Source: DASRAP01 sp035277145 (GTDB taxonomy: Bacteria; Gemmatimonadota; Gemmatimonadetes; Gemmatimonadales; Gemmatimonadaceae). Taken from it: a stretch of 64,000 bases of DNA. The stretch is taken from assembly GCA_035277145.1 (NCBI GenBank), contig DATELA010000064.1, forward strand, positions 1 to 64,000, given 5' to 3'. Numbering within the stretch: position 1 is the first letter of the stretch; each line of letters starts with the position of its first letter. The position numbers and the translations under genes are program-made. The notes beneath the pieces were generated by a model. The model saw only the letters and a program-made list of their open reading frames with translations, was not told the origin of the DNA and did no database searches. Below, piece by piece: positions 8,714 to 17,876 of the stretch.

Positions 8714-9544
8714 CTATAAGCGCGCAACGAATTGCTCGACAACTGACGCAAGTCGCGTTGCGGCGCTCGATGCAACGCGCACGACGTCGTCATGCGTCAA
8801 CCGTGCATTGGTTGAACCCGCTGCGCGGTTCGTAATCACCGAGATCCCCGCGACGCGCAATCCCGCTGCGCAAGCGATAAGCACCTCCGGTACCGTCGAC
8901 ATGCCGACGGCGTCTGCACCCATCGTGGCAAGCATGCGAATCTCCGCAGGCGTTTCGTAGCTCGGTCCAAGCACCGACGCGTACACTCCATGCGCGATTG
9001 GCCGTTCTCGATCGGCGACTGCGGTGCCATCGAGTATGTCGCGCAACGCTGGATCGTACGCGCCGAGCATGTCGGGAAAATGTTGGTCACCGCGCTGCAC
9101 GGGACCAACGAGCGGATTGCGCCAGCTCAGGTTGATGTGATCGTCGATGATCATGAGGTCGCCGGGCGCAAGCGATTCGCGAATTCCTCCGGCCGCGTTC
9201 GCAACGAGCAACACTCGCACACCGAGCGCGGCCGCGATGCGCGCCGGGAATCCAGCAGCTGCCGGGGAATGACCCTCGTACATGTGGAGCCGGCCGCTGA
9301 ACGCAATGACGGCCTGGCCGGAGCATGCGCCGGCAACCACGCGGCCAGCGTGCCCTTTAATAGATGCGGCCCCAAGGCCCGGGACGTCGTCGTACGCCAG
9401 CCCGCGGCGGCGTTCCCATCGCTCGATCACCGCACCAAGGCCGGAGCCAAGGATCAGCGCAGCGACCGGTGGTGCCTGGAGCTGGAGACGCGCATGGATT
9501 TCAGCAGCCGCTCGCGCGGCGTCCGCGGCGCCCAGTTCGTTCAC
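8714..9544 (-). CDS. purine nucleoside phosphorylase (trimeric PNP class)
   Basis: A 276-residue enzyme with the low-molecular-mass PNP signatures: LILGSGLGAVIE (phosphate loop), GHAGRVV, SGRLHMYEGHSP, NAAGGIRESLAPGDLMIIDDHIN and the base-binding region GPSYETPAEIRMLATMGADAVGMSTVPE. It cleaves purine (deoxy)nucleosides with phosphate to base and (deoxy)ribose-1-phosphate. Length is normal for the trimeric class. Its ATG overlaps the TGA of the small gene at 9541-9759. Confidence 0.93.
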   Translation of the reverse strand: MNELGAADAARAAAEIHARLQLQAPPVAALILGSGLGAVIERWERRRGLAYDDVPGLGAASIKGHAGRVVAGACSGQAVIAFSGRLHMYEGHSPAAAGFPARIAAALGVRVLLVANAAGGIRESLAPGDLMIIDDHINLSWRNPLVGPVQRGDQHFPDMLGAYDPALRDILDGTAVADRERPIAHGVYASVLGPSYETPAEIRMLATMGADAVGMSTVPEVLIACAAGLRVAGISVITNRAAGSTNARLTHDDVVRVASSAATRLASVVEQFVARL

Positions 9545-9759
9545 TCGGTACCCGAAGCCGATCTCGCGCGGACGGTTCGATAGATCGCGCCGGCGAAGAC
9601 GGGTTGAGCCGGGTCGGCCGGAAGGCCCCGGCTGTCGACAATAGCCCGGCGACCAGCAGAGATTTCCGTTGCTTCAGCCGGATCGATCAGGCGGACCGCA
9701 TCCAGCGCACTGGCACCGATGGGAGCGTCGCCTGCAGTACCATTTACGAAGACTCTCAT
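9541..9759 (-). CDS. small protein of unknown function
   Basis: A 72-residue ORF beginning MRVFVNGTAG and overlapping the PNP start by four bases, so it is very likely translated. A beta-strand start with VNG and a segment ALDAVRLIDP faintly recall a ubiquitin-like ThiS/MoaD fold, but the C-terminal Gly-Gly needed for sulfur carriage is absent (it ends SASGTE). Function not recognised. It is divergent from phoB, and the PHO-box-like repeat at 9765-9782 lies directly in front of it, so it could be controlled together with phoB. Confidence 0.6.
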   Translation of the reverse strand: MRVFVNGTAGDAPIGASALDAVRLIDPAEATEISAGRRAIVDSRGLPADPAQPVFAGAIYRTVRARSASGTE

Positions 9760-9764
9760 CGAGA

Positions 9765-9782
9765 CTTACACGATCGTGACAC
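9765..9782 (+). promoter_or_regulatory. candidate PHO box upstream of phoB
   Basis: Two 7-base half-sites in direct orientation with a 4-base spacer: CTTACAC, GATC, GTGACAC. The 11-base period is that of PhoB-type binding sites. The same half-site words with the same GATC spacer occur upstream of pstS and the porin gene, which argues against chance. A further GTGTAAC word lies at 9804-9810. It sits between the small ORF and phoB and could serve autoregulation. Confidence 0.5.
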
Positions 9783-9827
9783 GGCGCGCTTCCGTTTTGA
9801 TGGCGTGTAACGAAAAATCAGTGCATC

Positions 9828-10559
9828 GTGACAAGCACAATACCGACCGGGACAACCAGCGGCGAGCGGGTACTCGTCGTCGACGACGAGCCGGATATCG
9901 TTGCACTGGTCGCGTACCATTTGGCGAAGGCTGGATACCGCGTTTCGACTGCGGGATCCGGGCCCGACGCATTGGGCGCGGCTCAGCGCGAGCGTCCGTC
10001 GCTCGTCGTACTCGATCTGATGCTCCCGGGAATGTCGGGTTTCGACATGCTGGAGCAGTTGCGCGCCGACCCCGCGACGCGCGAGATCGCCGTACTCATG
10101 CTCACCGCGCGCAAGGACGAACCCGACCGCATTCGTGGGCTTTCGCTGGGTGCCGACGACTACCTCACCAAACCGTTTTCGCCGCCAGAACTCGTGTTGC
10201 GCGTTGGCGCGATTCTGCGCCGCATCGGCGCGGCGCGCCAGCAAACTGGCGACGTACTCGCCGCGGGTCCGTTGCACATCGACAAAGCTGCGCATCGCGT
10301 GAGCGTTGCGGGCAGCGACGTCGAACTCACACCGACAGAGTTCAAACTCTTGTTGATGCTCGCGGAGCGGCGCGGGCGCGTGCAAGCGCGCGGACATTTG
10401 CTCGAGACCGTATGGGAAGCGGCGCCCGACATTCAGACGCGCACGGTGGACATGCACATCCAGCGTCTGCGCACGAAGCTCGGCGACGCGGGACCGCTCA
10501 TCGAGACGGTTCGCGGATTCGGTTACCGAATGAAGGCGGCGCGGGCACGCGAGGAGTGA
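9828..10559 (+). CDS. phoB: PhoB-like response regulator (OmpR family)
   Basis: A 243-residue regulator from GTG 9828. The receiver domain (about 14-130) has the acidic pair DDE at 19-21, phospho-acceptor Asp63 in LVVLDLMLPGMSG, Thr in MLTARKDE and Lys115 in YLTKPFSPPEL. The winged-helix DNA-binding domain (about 145-240) contains ELTPTEFKLLLML and the recognition region RTVDMHIQRLRTKLGD, ending RGFGYRM. It is next to a PhoR-like kinase (7-base gap) and within 13 kb of the Pst, PhoU, Ppk and Ppx genes, so assignment to phosphate control is strong by context. Confidence 0.9.
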   Translation: MTSTIPTGTTSGERVLVVDDEPDIVALVAYHLAKAGYRVSTAGSGPDALGAAQRERPSLVVLDLMLPGMSGFDMLEQLRADPATREIAVLMLTARKDEPDRIRGLSLGADDYLTKPFSPPELVLRVGAILRRIGAARQQTGDVLAAGPLHIDKAAHRVSVAGSDVELTPTEFKLLLMLAERRGRVQARGHLLETVWEAAPDIQTRTVDMHIQRLRTKLGDAGPLIETVRGFGYRMKAARAREE

Positions 10560-10566
10560 CCACAGC

Positions 10567-12279
10567 GTGAAGCTGAGCGGCAGACTGCTGCTTGGCGCGT
10601 TCGCGGTTGTCGCGATACAGGTGATCGTCGTGGTGGTGCTCGTGCAGCAACAATTGCGCACGCACCTGCACGACGACGCCGTCGCCGCGCTCACGCGCGA
10701 AGCGCAACTCGTTGGCGCGCATTGGACGCCGGCTGTGGATCCGGTCGAACTCGCGCACACGGACGGCCGCGCGATCGGACATCGTGTCACGCTGATTCGA
10801 TTTGACGGCGTTGTGGTCGGCGATACGGACTTCGATCGCGACGGACTCGCGCAGCTGGAGAATCACGCGTCGCGTCCGGAAGTGGTGCAGGCCACGGGCG
10901 GCGGCGTTGGCGTTTCGACGCGGCGGAGTCCGTCGCGCAACGACGAAGAGTTGTACGTCGCGATCAAAACGTCGCATGGCGTTGCGCGAGTCTCGATGCC
11001 TGCGTTTTCGCTGACCGCGGCGATCGACAACGCCGAGCGCGTCGCTGCAGTGGCAGGAGCATTGTCGCTGGTGATTGCGCTGATCGTCGCGTGGACCTTG
11101 GCGCATCGGCTCGCGCAGCCGCTCGTTGAATTGCGCGACGTCGCCGCAGCAATCGCAGCCGGTGATCTCTCCAAACGCGCGTCGATCGCGACGCGCGGCG
11201 AAATCGGAGAGCTGAGTTTGTCGCTGCGCGAAATGTCGGAACAACTCGCGGCGCGCGATGCAGCGCGCCACGACTACGAAATGTTGCTCGAGCAACTCAC
11301 GGAATCGCTGAACGAAGGCGTGGTCGGCGTGGATGACGCGCGACGCGTGGTACGTATCAACGACACCGGCCGACGACTGCTCGGCATCAAGGATCCCCTG
11401 CCCTTCTCGATCGATCTCATTCCGCGCGATCGCGCATTGCGCGACGCGCTCAACGCCGCGTTTGCAGGTGACACGACCGAAGACAGCGAAACGGTTTTAC
11501 TCGGCCGCACGGTGAATGTGACCGCGCGTCCGCTCGCGTCGGGTGGTGCGGTGCTCGCGTTATTTGATCTGACGCGCGTGCGCCGCCTCGAAAGCGTGCG
11601 ACGCGATTTCGTCGCGAATGTTTCGCACGAATTGCGCACTCCGCTGACGATCGTGGGCGGTTATGCGGAAACGCTGGTCGGCGAGGATCTCGATCCGGAA
11701 CGACGTAAAGAGTTTTCCGAGCGTATTCTCGCGAACACGCGACGCATGCAGCGCATCGTCGACGACTTGCTGGATTTGTCGCGCATCGAGTCGGGCGGAT
11801 GGGTGCCGAATCCGGAGCGCGTCGATCTCGACGTGCTCGCTGCCGAAGCGCTCGCGGGTGCGCGCGATGTCGCGGTCGGCAAAGGCATCGCGTTGAAAGC
11901 CGAGATCGGGGCGGATGCGCGCACGGTGGACGCCGATGTCACGGCGATTCGTCAGATACTCGGCAACCTGGTCAACAACGCGGTGCGGCACACGAGCGCG
12001 GGGAGTGTAACGATCTTCTCACGCACGAAGTCCGATGGCGCGATCGAGCTCGGCGTGCGCGATACGGGATCCGGAATCTCCGCGGAGCATTTGCCGAGGA
12101 TTTTTGAGCGGTTCTATCGCGTCGATCCGGGCCGGTCGCGCGATGAAGGCGGCACCGGGCTCGGACTCGCGGTCGTGCGATTGCTCGTTGATGCGCACGG
12201 CGGTCGCGTGCGTGCGGAAAGCACGGTTGGATCGGGCACAATTGTAACAGCCGAATTCCCTGCGAGGCCGGCGGCCTGA
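10567..12279 (+). CDS. phoR: PhoR-like sensor histidine kinase
   Basis: A 570-residue membrane kinase. There is a TM segment at about 8-28, a periplasmic loop of about 125 residues, a second TM at about 158-178 and a HAMP domain (LAHRLAQPLVELRDVAAAIAAG). A PAS-like domain follows at about 240-335. The H-box FVANVSHELRTPLT carries the phospho-acceptor His354, and the ATPase domain has N (NLVNNAVRH), G1 (DTGSGI), F and G2 (GTGLGLAVV) boxes. It phosphorylates the adjacent regulator. A 125-residue sensor loop is longer than in E. coli PhoR, so direct sensing of a ligand as well as PhoU/Pst signalling is possible. Confidence 0.9.
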   Translation: MKLSGRLLLGAFAVVAIQVIVVVVLVQQQLRTHLHDDAVAALTREAQLVGAHWTPAVDPVELAHTDGRAIGHRVTLIRFDGVVVGDTDFDRDGLAQLENHASRPEVVQATGGGVGVSTRRSPSRNDEELYVAIKTSHGVARVSMPAFSLTAAIDNAERVAAVAGALSLVIALIVAWTLAHRLAQPLVELRDVAAAIAAGDLSKRASIATRGEIGELSLSLREMSEQLAARDAARHDYEMLLEQLTESLNEGVVGVDDARRVVRINDTGRRLLGIKDPLPFSIDLIPRDRALRDALNAAFAGDTTEDSETVLLGRTVNVTARPLASGGAVLALFDLTRVRRLESVRRDFVANVSHELRTPLTIVGGYAETLVGEDLDPERRKEFSERILANTRRMQRIVDDLLDLSRIESGGWVPNPERVDLDVLAAEALAGARDVAVGKGIALKAEIGADARTVDADVTAIRQILGNLVNNAVRHTSAGSVTIFSRTKSDGAIELGVRDTGSGISAEHLPRIFERFYRVDPGRSRDEGGTGLGLAVVRLLVDAHGGRVRAESTVGSGTIVTAEFPARPAA

Positions 12280-12288
12280 CATAGGCGC

Positions 12289-12306
12289 CGTTACACGTTC
12301 GTTGCG
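12289..12306 (+). promoter_or_regulatory. candidate PHO box upstream of the TonB receptor
   Basis: Half-sites CGTTACA and CGTTGCG separated by CGTT, in the 7-4-7 direct-repeat arrangement, 62 bases before the receptor ATG. The first half-site matches those at pstS (CGTTACA) and the porin (GTTACAC); the second is weaker. It suggests the receptor is phosphate-regulated. Confidence 0.4.
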
Positions 12307-12367
12307 GGGCCGTCGTCGCTCCGAAACGCGTTCACGACAATCTGGAGAGACTCCAACCGGACGCCCA

Positions 12368-15160
12368 ATGCGACGTCTCTCAATTGTTGTGTCGTTTGTT
12401 GTGACGTTTGTTGTGACCGCACTCGCCAGCGCATCGCTGAGCGCGCAGGATAGCACCGCAATCAAAGGTTTCGGACGTGTAACAGGACGCGTCGTCGATT
12501 CTGCATCGGGACTCGGCGTTGTTGGCGTCGGTGTGCAGGTCGTGGGTACAACTGTCGGAACGAACTCGGGCGTCGACGGACGTTTCACACTGCTCAAAGT
12601 TCCCGCCGGTCCGCTCACGATTCTGGTGAAGCGGATTGGATTCGCGCCGAAGCAGGTCACTGGTCTGTATATGAATGACGGCCAGGCGATCGAGCAGAAC
12701 GTCACAATGGGTCAGGCGGTGCAGATCCTCGCGCCGGCGGTGGTAACGGCGGAAGCGGAACGCGGTTCGGTGACCGCGGCGCTCGATGCGCAGCGAACAT
12801 CGGTTGGTATTCTGAACGCGACGACCGCCGAACAAATCTCCAAGAGCCCCGATGCCAACGCGGCGCAAGCTGTGCAGCGCGTCAGCGGAATCAACCTTGG
12901 TGACAACAGTACAGTCACCGCGCGCGGACTCGGCGACAAGTACACGATCAGCTCATTGAATGGTGCGCGCATCCCGAGTCCTGAACCGGAACGCCGCATT
13001 GTCCCGCTCGACCTGTTTCCGTCGGGACTGCTGCAGTCAATCACGACTGCCAAGACATTCACACCCGATTTGCAGGGCGACTTTGCCGGCGCTCTCGTGG
13101 ATATCAAGACTCGAGAATTCCCGGCGAAGCGGATGTGGAGCGCGCAAATCGGCCAGGGATACGCGGCGGGCGTAACGGGCTCGCGGCTGCTCACTGGCCA
13201 GACGGTTGGCGGCGAGCGATTCGCGGTTGCCGGGTCGCAGCGTGATTTGCCCGAACTGATTCGCTACGTGGGCAACTTCCAGGGTCTCACGCTTTCACAG
13301 GACGATGAGAACCTCCTGATTAGTCAGTTCCGTAACGCGTGGACACCAAGGGGCGTCTCGGCACCCCCGAACCTGTCGGGGTCTGTGTCGCTCGGCGGGA
13401 ATGATCCGCTGCTCTTCGGTCATCGTGTGGGTTATCTGCTCTCCGGTACGCTCTCGTCGGGGACCGACCTCAAAGACAATCAGGTGCGCGCGCTCGCGGG
13501 GCGCGGCACGAATGTTGGTGAAACGATCGAAGTCGACCGGTTCGTTGGTCAGACGACGAGCCAGAGCGTGTTGTGGGGCGGGATCCTGAACGCGAGCACG
13601 CTGCTTGGCACGTCGACACGGTTGACGTTGAACACCATGTACAACCGTACCGCGGACAATGAAGCGCGCGTGGAACGCGGCACGTTTGAAGTCGAAGCGA
13701 TTCCGGTGCAGATCACGCGCATGCGCTACGTCGAACGCGGCGTTCGCTCGCTGCAGCTCGCCGGTGAGCACCAGCTTGGTGCGCACAAAATGGACTGGGC
13801 GCTCACGTCGAGCGGCGTAACGCGCGATGAACCAGACCGCTCGGAGTTCATTCAGGTCATCGAACAGGACACGCCTGGTGGTCCCGAAGTTCTTCGCTGG
13901 CTGACGAGCCGCGGCGCAGTACGCACGTTCTCCGCATTGAGCGAGCACAGTAATGAAGGCCGCGGAAGCTACGCGTGGAATTTCGGGCCGTCGGAACGGC
14001 CGCACGTGCTCACGGTCGGCGGGCTCTACCGCGTTACTGATCGCGATGCCAGCAATCGTGAGTATTCGATCTACTCGACGACGGCTACGACGGCCGTGCG
14101 TTCGCTGCCCGCCGATCAACTGTTCGACGGACGCAATACGGAAGTGGGGGACAGCGTCTTTCACATCGTTCCGCTTGGTCAAGGCGGCAATTATTCCGCG
14201 AACGATCGCTTGCTGGCGACGTACGGCATGGTGCAGTACGGCGTCACGGATCGTGTTCGAGTGATTGCGGGCGCGCGCATCGAGCAGGATCGCGTTCGCG
14301 TGGATGCGCAGTCGACGCTTGGAACTCCGGTTGTCGTCACCAAGCGGTGGAACGATGTGTTGCCGTCGCTCACTGTGAACGTACAGCTCACGAACAATCA
14401 GCAGATTCGGTTCGCGGCGTCGAAGACGCTCGCGCGGCCGGAGTATCGGGAGCTCACACCGATCACCACGCGCGAAGTGTTGAACGGCGTTGATACGCAG
14501 GGCAACGAAGATCTCGAACGCACGAGCGTGTTCAACATCGACACGCGTTGGGAATGGTATGCCAGCGAAGCTGAGGTTCTGTCCGTCGCAGTTTTCGCGA
14601 AGCGTTTTGACCAGCCGATCGAACGCATGTATCGCGCAACATCCAGTGCAAACACGGTCTTTTTTGCGAACGCGCTGCGCGCGGACAACTATGGAATTGA
14701 AGTCGAGTGGCGGCGCCGGCTTGGTTCGCTCGGCTCAGCGTTGGAGCCGTTTACGTACTTCACGAACCTCACGCTCATGAACAGCGCCATCACGCTCGAT
14801 ACGGCATCGCAAACGAGCGCGACAAACTTCAAGCGCCGAATGGTTGGACAAGCGCCCTACGTGTTCAATGCGGGTCTGACGTATGCGACTCCAAGCGGGC
14901 TTACCTCCGCAACGCTTCTCTACAATCGTGTCGGGGAGCGGATTGACGCTGCAGGTGAAATGCCGCTACCCGATGTCGTGCAGGAAGCGCGGGACGGACT
15001 CGATTTCTCGCTGCGATTCCCGATTGTTGGCGCGTGGTCGGGACGGTTCGACGCCAAGAACCTGCTCGACAATCCGGTGCGCACGGTTCAGGGAACCGTG
15101 GTGCGCGAGCAATACCGGATCGGTCGGGTCATTCAGGCCGGCGTCGTCTGGAAGCCGTAA
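12368..15160 (+). CDS. TonB-dependent outer-membrane receptor
   Basis: A 930-residue protein. The start at ATG 12368 is chosen because it opens directly on a signal peptide ending ASASLSAQ. Residues about 35-110 form a carboxypeptidase-regulatory-like domain (GRVVDSASGLGVVGVGVQV), then the plug domain with ISKSPDANAAQAVQRVSGINLG and TARGLGDKYTISSLNG, then a 22-strand-type barrel ending with an aromatic-poor strand (QAGVVWKP). It takes up a ligand across the outer membrane using TonB. A PHO-box-like repeat precedes it and phoB-phoR lies upstream, so a phosphorus-containing ligand is plausible but unproven. The partner lipoprotein follows at 15299. Confidence 0.92.
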   Translation: MRRLSIVVSFVVTFVVTALASASLSAQDSTAIKGFGRVTGRVVDSASGLGVVGVGVQVVGTTVGTNSGVDGRFTLLKVPAGPLTILVKRIGFAPKQVTGLYMNDGQAIEQNVTMGQAVQILAPAVVTAEAERGSVTAALDAQRTSVGILNATTAEQISKSPDANAAQAVQRVSGINLGDNSTVTARGLGDKYTISSLNGARIPSPEPERRIVPLDLFPSGLLQSITTAKTFTPDLQGDFAGALVDIKTREFPAKRMWSAQIGQGYAAGVTGSRLLTGQTVGGERFAVAGSQRDLPELIRYVGNFQGLTLSQDDENLLISQFRNAWTPRGVSAPPNLSGSVSLGGNDPLLFGHRVGYLLSGTLSSGTDLKDNQVRALAGRGTNVGETIEVDRFVGQTTSQSVLWGGILNASTLLGTSTRLTLNTMYNRTADNEARVERGTFEVEAIPVQITRMRYVERGVRSLQLAGEHQLGAHKMDWALTSSGVTRDEPDRSEFIQVIEQDTPGGPEVLRWLTSRGAVRTFSALSEHSNEGRGSYAWNFGPSERPHVLTVGGLYRVTDRDASNREYSIYSTTATTAVRSLPADQLFDGRNTEVGDSVFHIVPLGQGGNYSANDRLLATYGMVQYGVTDRVRVIAGARIEQDRVRVDAQSTLGTPVVVTKRWNDVLPSLTVNVQLTNNQQIRFAASKTLARPEYRELTPITTREVLNGVDTQGNEDLERTSVFNIDTRWEWYASEAEVLSVAVFAKRFDQPIERMYRATSSANTVFFANALRADNYGIEVEWRRRLGSLGSALEPFTYFTNLTLMNSAITLDTASQTSATNFKRRMVGQAPYVFNAGLTYATPSGLTSATLLYNRVGERIDAAGEMPLPDVVQEARDGLDFSLRFPIVGAWSGRFDAKNLLDNPVRTVQGTVVREQYRIGRVIQAGVVWKP

Positions 15161-15215
15161 CACGGAGACACGTTCGTCACCGAAATGCGACGCAAGCACG
15201 CGACGTGACTCCCCT

Positions 15216-15233
15216 GTGACACGACCGACATAC
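15216..15233 (+). promoter_or_regulatory. weak PHO-box-like repeat before the beta-helix lipoprotein
   Basis: Half-sites GTGACAC and GACATAC separated by GACC, on the 7-4-7 pattern, in the 138-base spacer between the TonB receptor and its neighbour. Only the first half-site matches the other candidates well, so this could be chance. Confidence 0.25.
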
Positions 15234-15298
15234 GACTGAGAACCTTCGATGACTTCTTTCCTCGGACTGAATCACACTCAAGCTGAGGAATAGTAGAC

Positions 15299-17020
15299 AT
15301 GGCACGTACACGTTGGCTTGTCACGACTGCGCTCGCGATGTCGTTCGCGCTCGGCGCATGCTCCGACGACCCATCGGCACCGGGCGCACGAACCGTCGTG
15401 GGCGTTTCTGCGCTCGCGATAGGGTCGACATCCATTCGACTGACCTTTAACTCGCGCTCCGGCGACGACACGTACAACATCGAGCGCGCCGAAGGTCTCG
15501 CCGGCGTCTTTGCGCAGATCGGCACCGTCGACGCACCGGCAATCACCGGGCAGGTCACGTACACGGATGGTGACCTCGACATTACCACACTGTATCGCTA
15601 TCGCGTGATCACAGTGCGCGGCGCGGAAACGTCTGCGCCGTCGGCCGAAGTGTCGACGACGACCCTCGACATCGGGAACGCAACTGCCGACATCACGGCG
15701 GACATCTCGGCGAGCCGAACACTCTACGCCGACACGGTCTACACGCTGAAAGGCTTCATCCACGTAGTGAACGCCGCGGTCCTGACAATTCAGCCTGGAA
15801 CGAAAATCCAGGGTGATTTCAACACGCTCGGCTCTTCGCTGTTCATCATGCGGGGCTCTCAAATCCAGGCGGTGGGCACGGCCGAATTTCCGATTGTATT
15901 CACGTCGTCGCGCGGTGCCGGCAGCAGGCAACCCGGCGATTGGGGCGGGCTGATCATCGTGGGCAACGCACCGATCAACCGCACCGGGACCATCGTTGTG
16001 GAAGGCACGGGCACGAACGTCAACAACAACTACAACGTCATATTCTCCGAAGGAAACACGCCGACGGACAACTCCGGAACGCTTGCGTATGTGCGCGTCG
16101 AGTTCGCGGGTTACGCCCCGAGCACAAACAATGAACTGAACGCGTTCACGTTCGCCGGCGTGGGCTCGGGAACGCGCGGTTCGTATCTCCAGACCCTCGC
16201 GGCACTCGATGACGCGTTCGAGTGGTTCGGCGGGAGCGGCGACTACGATCACCTGGTCGCGTATGAAACGAGCGACGACATGTTCGATATGTCGACCGGA
16301 TTCACCGGCCGTTTGCAATACTTGATCGGCTATAACACGCTGCAAATCCCGGCGCGCACCGGCGCAGGATCGCCGGCGGCTGACCCACAGGGCATCGAGA
16401 ACGACAACTGCAATCCAATGGAAGCCGGGTGCGCGGGCGTGAACGCAGTCCCGCTCACGATTCCGGTTGTCGCAAACTTTACGCTGATCGGCACGAACGA
16501 CGTCGCGACGTCTAACGCTTCGGGCGGAATCGGCATGATGCTCCGCCGCGGCACGGGTGGTTACTACGTCAACGGTGTGGTAGCGCGATTCCCGCGCTTC
16601 GGCGTTTCGATTCGTGATGCCGAGACGTACACGGTCAGAGCAGGTAATACGACGATCCCGGATCTTGCAACCGCAGACCTCGCAGTGAAGAACGTGTTGT
16701 TCGCCGATGTACCCGTGGTTTTCCAAACGGGACAAGCAGGCGAGTTCGAACTCGCGGGCAACTCGCTCACGGCGAGCGGTGCGGCGACGGCATCGCTGTT
16801 CACGCTGCTGCCTGCGGCCGCATCGAATCCGCTGAACGCGGCTGCGTTCGACTGGACGCCCGCTGGTGGCTCAGCGATCGCGTCGGGCGGAATGAGCACG
16901 TTCACCGGAAAGCTGCTGACGGCGGCCGGTGCCTTCGTCACACCGACCACGTACCTCGGTGCCGCCGATCCTGCCGGCGCCAAGTGGTGGGCGGGTTGGA
17001 CTATCTACGCGCGGAACTAG
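15299..17020 (+). CDS. beta-helix lipoprotein with fibronectin-like domain, TonB-receptor partner
   Basis: A 573-residue lipoprotein (signal ALAMSFALGACSDD). Residues about 33-122 look like a fibronectin type III domain (IERAEGLAGVF, TTLYRYRVITVRG). The rest is a right-handed parallel beta-helix-type region with repeated short strands, for example DWGGLIIVGNAPINR, ITGTNDVATSN-like turns and GGIGMMLRRGTGG. Proteins of this layout commonly follow TonB receptors in Bacteroidota and Gemmatimonadota and are thought to be surface ligand-binding partners. The exact ligand is unknown. The gene ends before a strong hairpin at 17033. Confidence 0.78.
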   Translation: MARTRWLVTTALAMSFALGACSDDPSAPGARTVVGVSALAIGSTSIRLTFNSRSGDDTYNIERAEGLAGVFAQIGTVDAPAITGQVTYTDGDLDITTLYRYRVITVRGAETSAPSAEVSTTTLDIGNATADITADISASRTLYADTVYTLKGFIHVVNAAVLTIQPGTKIQGDFNTLGSSLFIMRGSQIQAVGTAEFPIVFTSSRGAGSRQPGDWGGLIIVGNAPINRTGTIVVEGTGTNVNNNYNVIFSEGNTPTDNSGTLAYVRVEFAGYAPSTNNELNAFTFAGVGSGTRGSYLQTLAALDDAFEWFGGSGDYDHLVAYETSDDMFDMSTGFTGRLQYLIGYNTLQIPARTGAGSPAADPQGIENDNCNPMEAGCAGVNAVPLTIPVVANFTLIGTNDVATSNASGGIGMMLRRGTGGYYVNGVVARFPRFGVSIRDAETYTVRAGNTTIPDLATADLAVKNVLFADVPVVFQTGQAGEFELAGNSLTASGAATASLFTLLPAAASNPLNAAAFDWTPAGGSAIASGGMSTFTGKLLTAAGAFVTPTTYLGAADPAGAKWWAGWTIYARN

Positions 17021-17032
17021 TCACGTTGGTGT

Positions 17033-17078
17033 GTTGTGCAAGCGGCCGGCGCGAATCTGCGCCGGCCGTTTGCACAAC
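17033..17078. terminator. long hairpin, probable factor-independent or bidirectional terminator
   Basis: A 20-base-pair stem with a 6-base loop: left arm GTTGTGCAAGCGGCCGGCGC, loop GAATCT, right arm complementary with a single G-T wobble. It lies 13 bases after the beta-helix lipoprotein stop. No U-tract follows, so termination may rely on stem strength, or the hairpin may protect the mRNA end. Confidence 0.6.
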
Positions 17079-17104
17079 AGGCAGAATTCCCCTCAATAAC
17101 TCGA

Positions 17105-17779
17105 ATGACCAAGCATCTGACATACATCTTCGCCCTCGCGGCAGTGGGACTCGCGGCGTGCGATCGAAACAACCGGCTTGAGGCCGCAGGCGCCGAGCAC
17201 GTACCGACGAGGAACGCCGACTCCATCGCGCGCGCACGACAAGACTCGATCAACCGCGCTCAGCCGGGCTACATCATCGACTCGCTGCTTCCGATCGACG
17301 AAGAGATCCGCCGCTTCAGCGTGACGATCGGCGGGGAACGCGTCACCGCACTTCGCAACGCGAGCCGGAGCCGGGATTCACTCTATGCGCGATTTGTGCG
17401 CGCGTTGGAACGCAGCGATACGTCCGCGTTTCGCGCAATGCTCGTCTCCCCGCGCGAATTCATCGACCTCATCTACCCGGAGTCGCCATACACGCACCCT
17501 CCATACCGGCAATCGCCACGCATTCGGTGGGGGCTCATGGAAATGGGGTCGTCGCAGGGACTGACCCGCCTCATGACGCGACGCGGCGGCAAACCGCTCG
17601 GTGCGCTTGGCATGGAGTGTCCGACGCCGCCGGCGCGCAACGGAAAGAGCACTCTGTGGAACGATTGCGTCGTCCGCGTTCGTCAGGCCGACGGTAGCGA
17701 GACACGCGAGCAACTGTTCGGTTCGATCGTCGAACGCGGCGGGCTGTTCAAGTTCTACAGCTACGCCAACCAGTACTGA
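17105..17779 (+). CDS. lipoprotein of unknown function
   Basis: A 224-residue protein from ATG 17105, chosen because it opens the signal IFALAAVGLAACDR. After the lipobox come an Ala/Arg/Asp-rich linker and a helical stretch (ADSIARARQDSINRA), then a globular part with RDSLYARFVRALERSDTSAF, an SPREFIDLIYP segment and a C-terminal LFGSIVERGGLFKFYSYAN. No family recognised. It resembles the many short lipoproteins of unknown role in this kind of genome. It lies 98 bases before ppx on the same strand. Confidence 0.7.
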   Translation: MTKHLTYIFALAAVGLAACDRNNRLEAAGAEHVPTRNADSIARARQDSINRAQPGYIIDSLLPIDEEIRRFSVTIGGERVTALRNASRSRDSLYARFVRALERSDTSAFRAMLVSPREFIDLIYPESPYTHPPYRQSPRIRWGLMEMGSSQGLTRLMTRRGGKPLGALGMECPTPPARNGKSTLWNDCVVRVRQADGSETREQLFGSIVERGGLFKFYSYANQY

Positions 17780-17876
17780 GCGCGCGGCGCTGCCGATACG
17801 ACGAACACCCGACTACCATTTGTGGAGCGCGACATCCACCACTCTTCGACTCACGCACCATGCATCTCGGTCGCTC

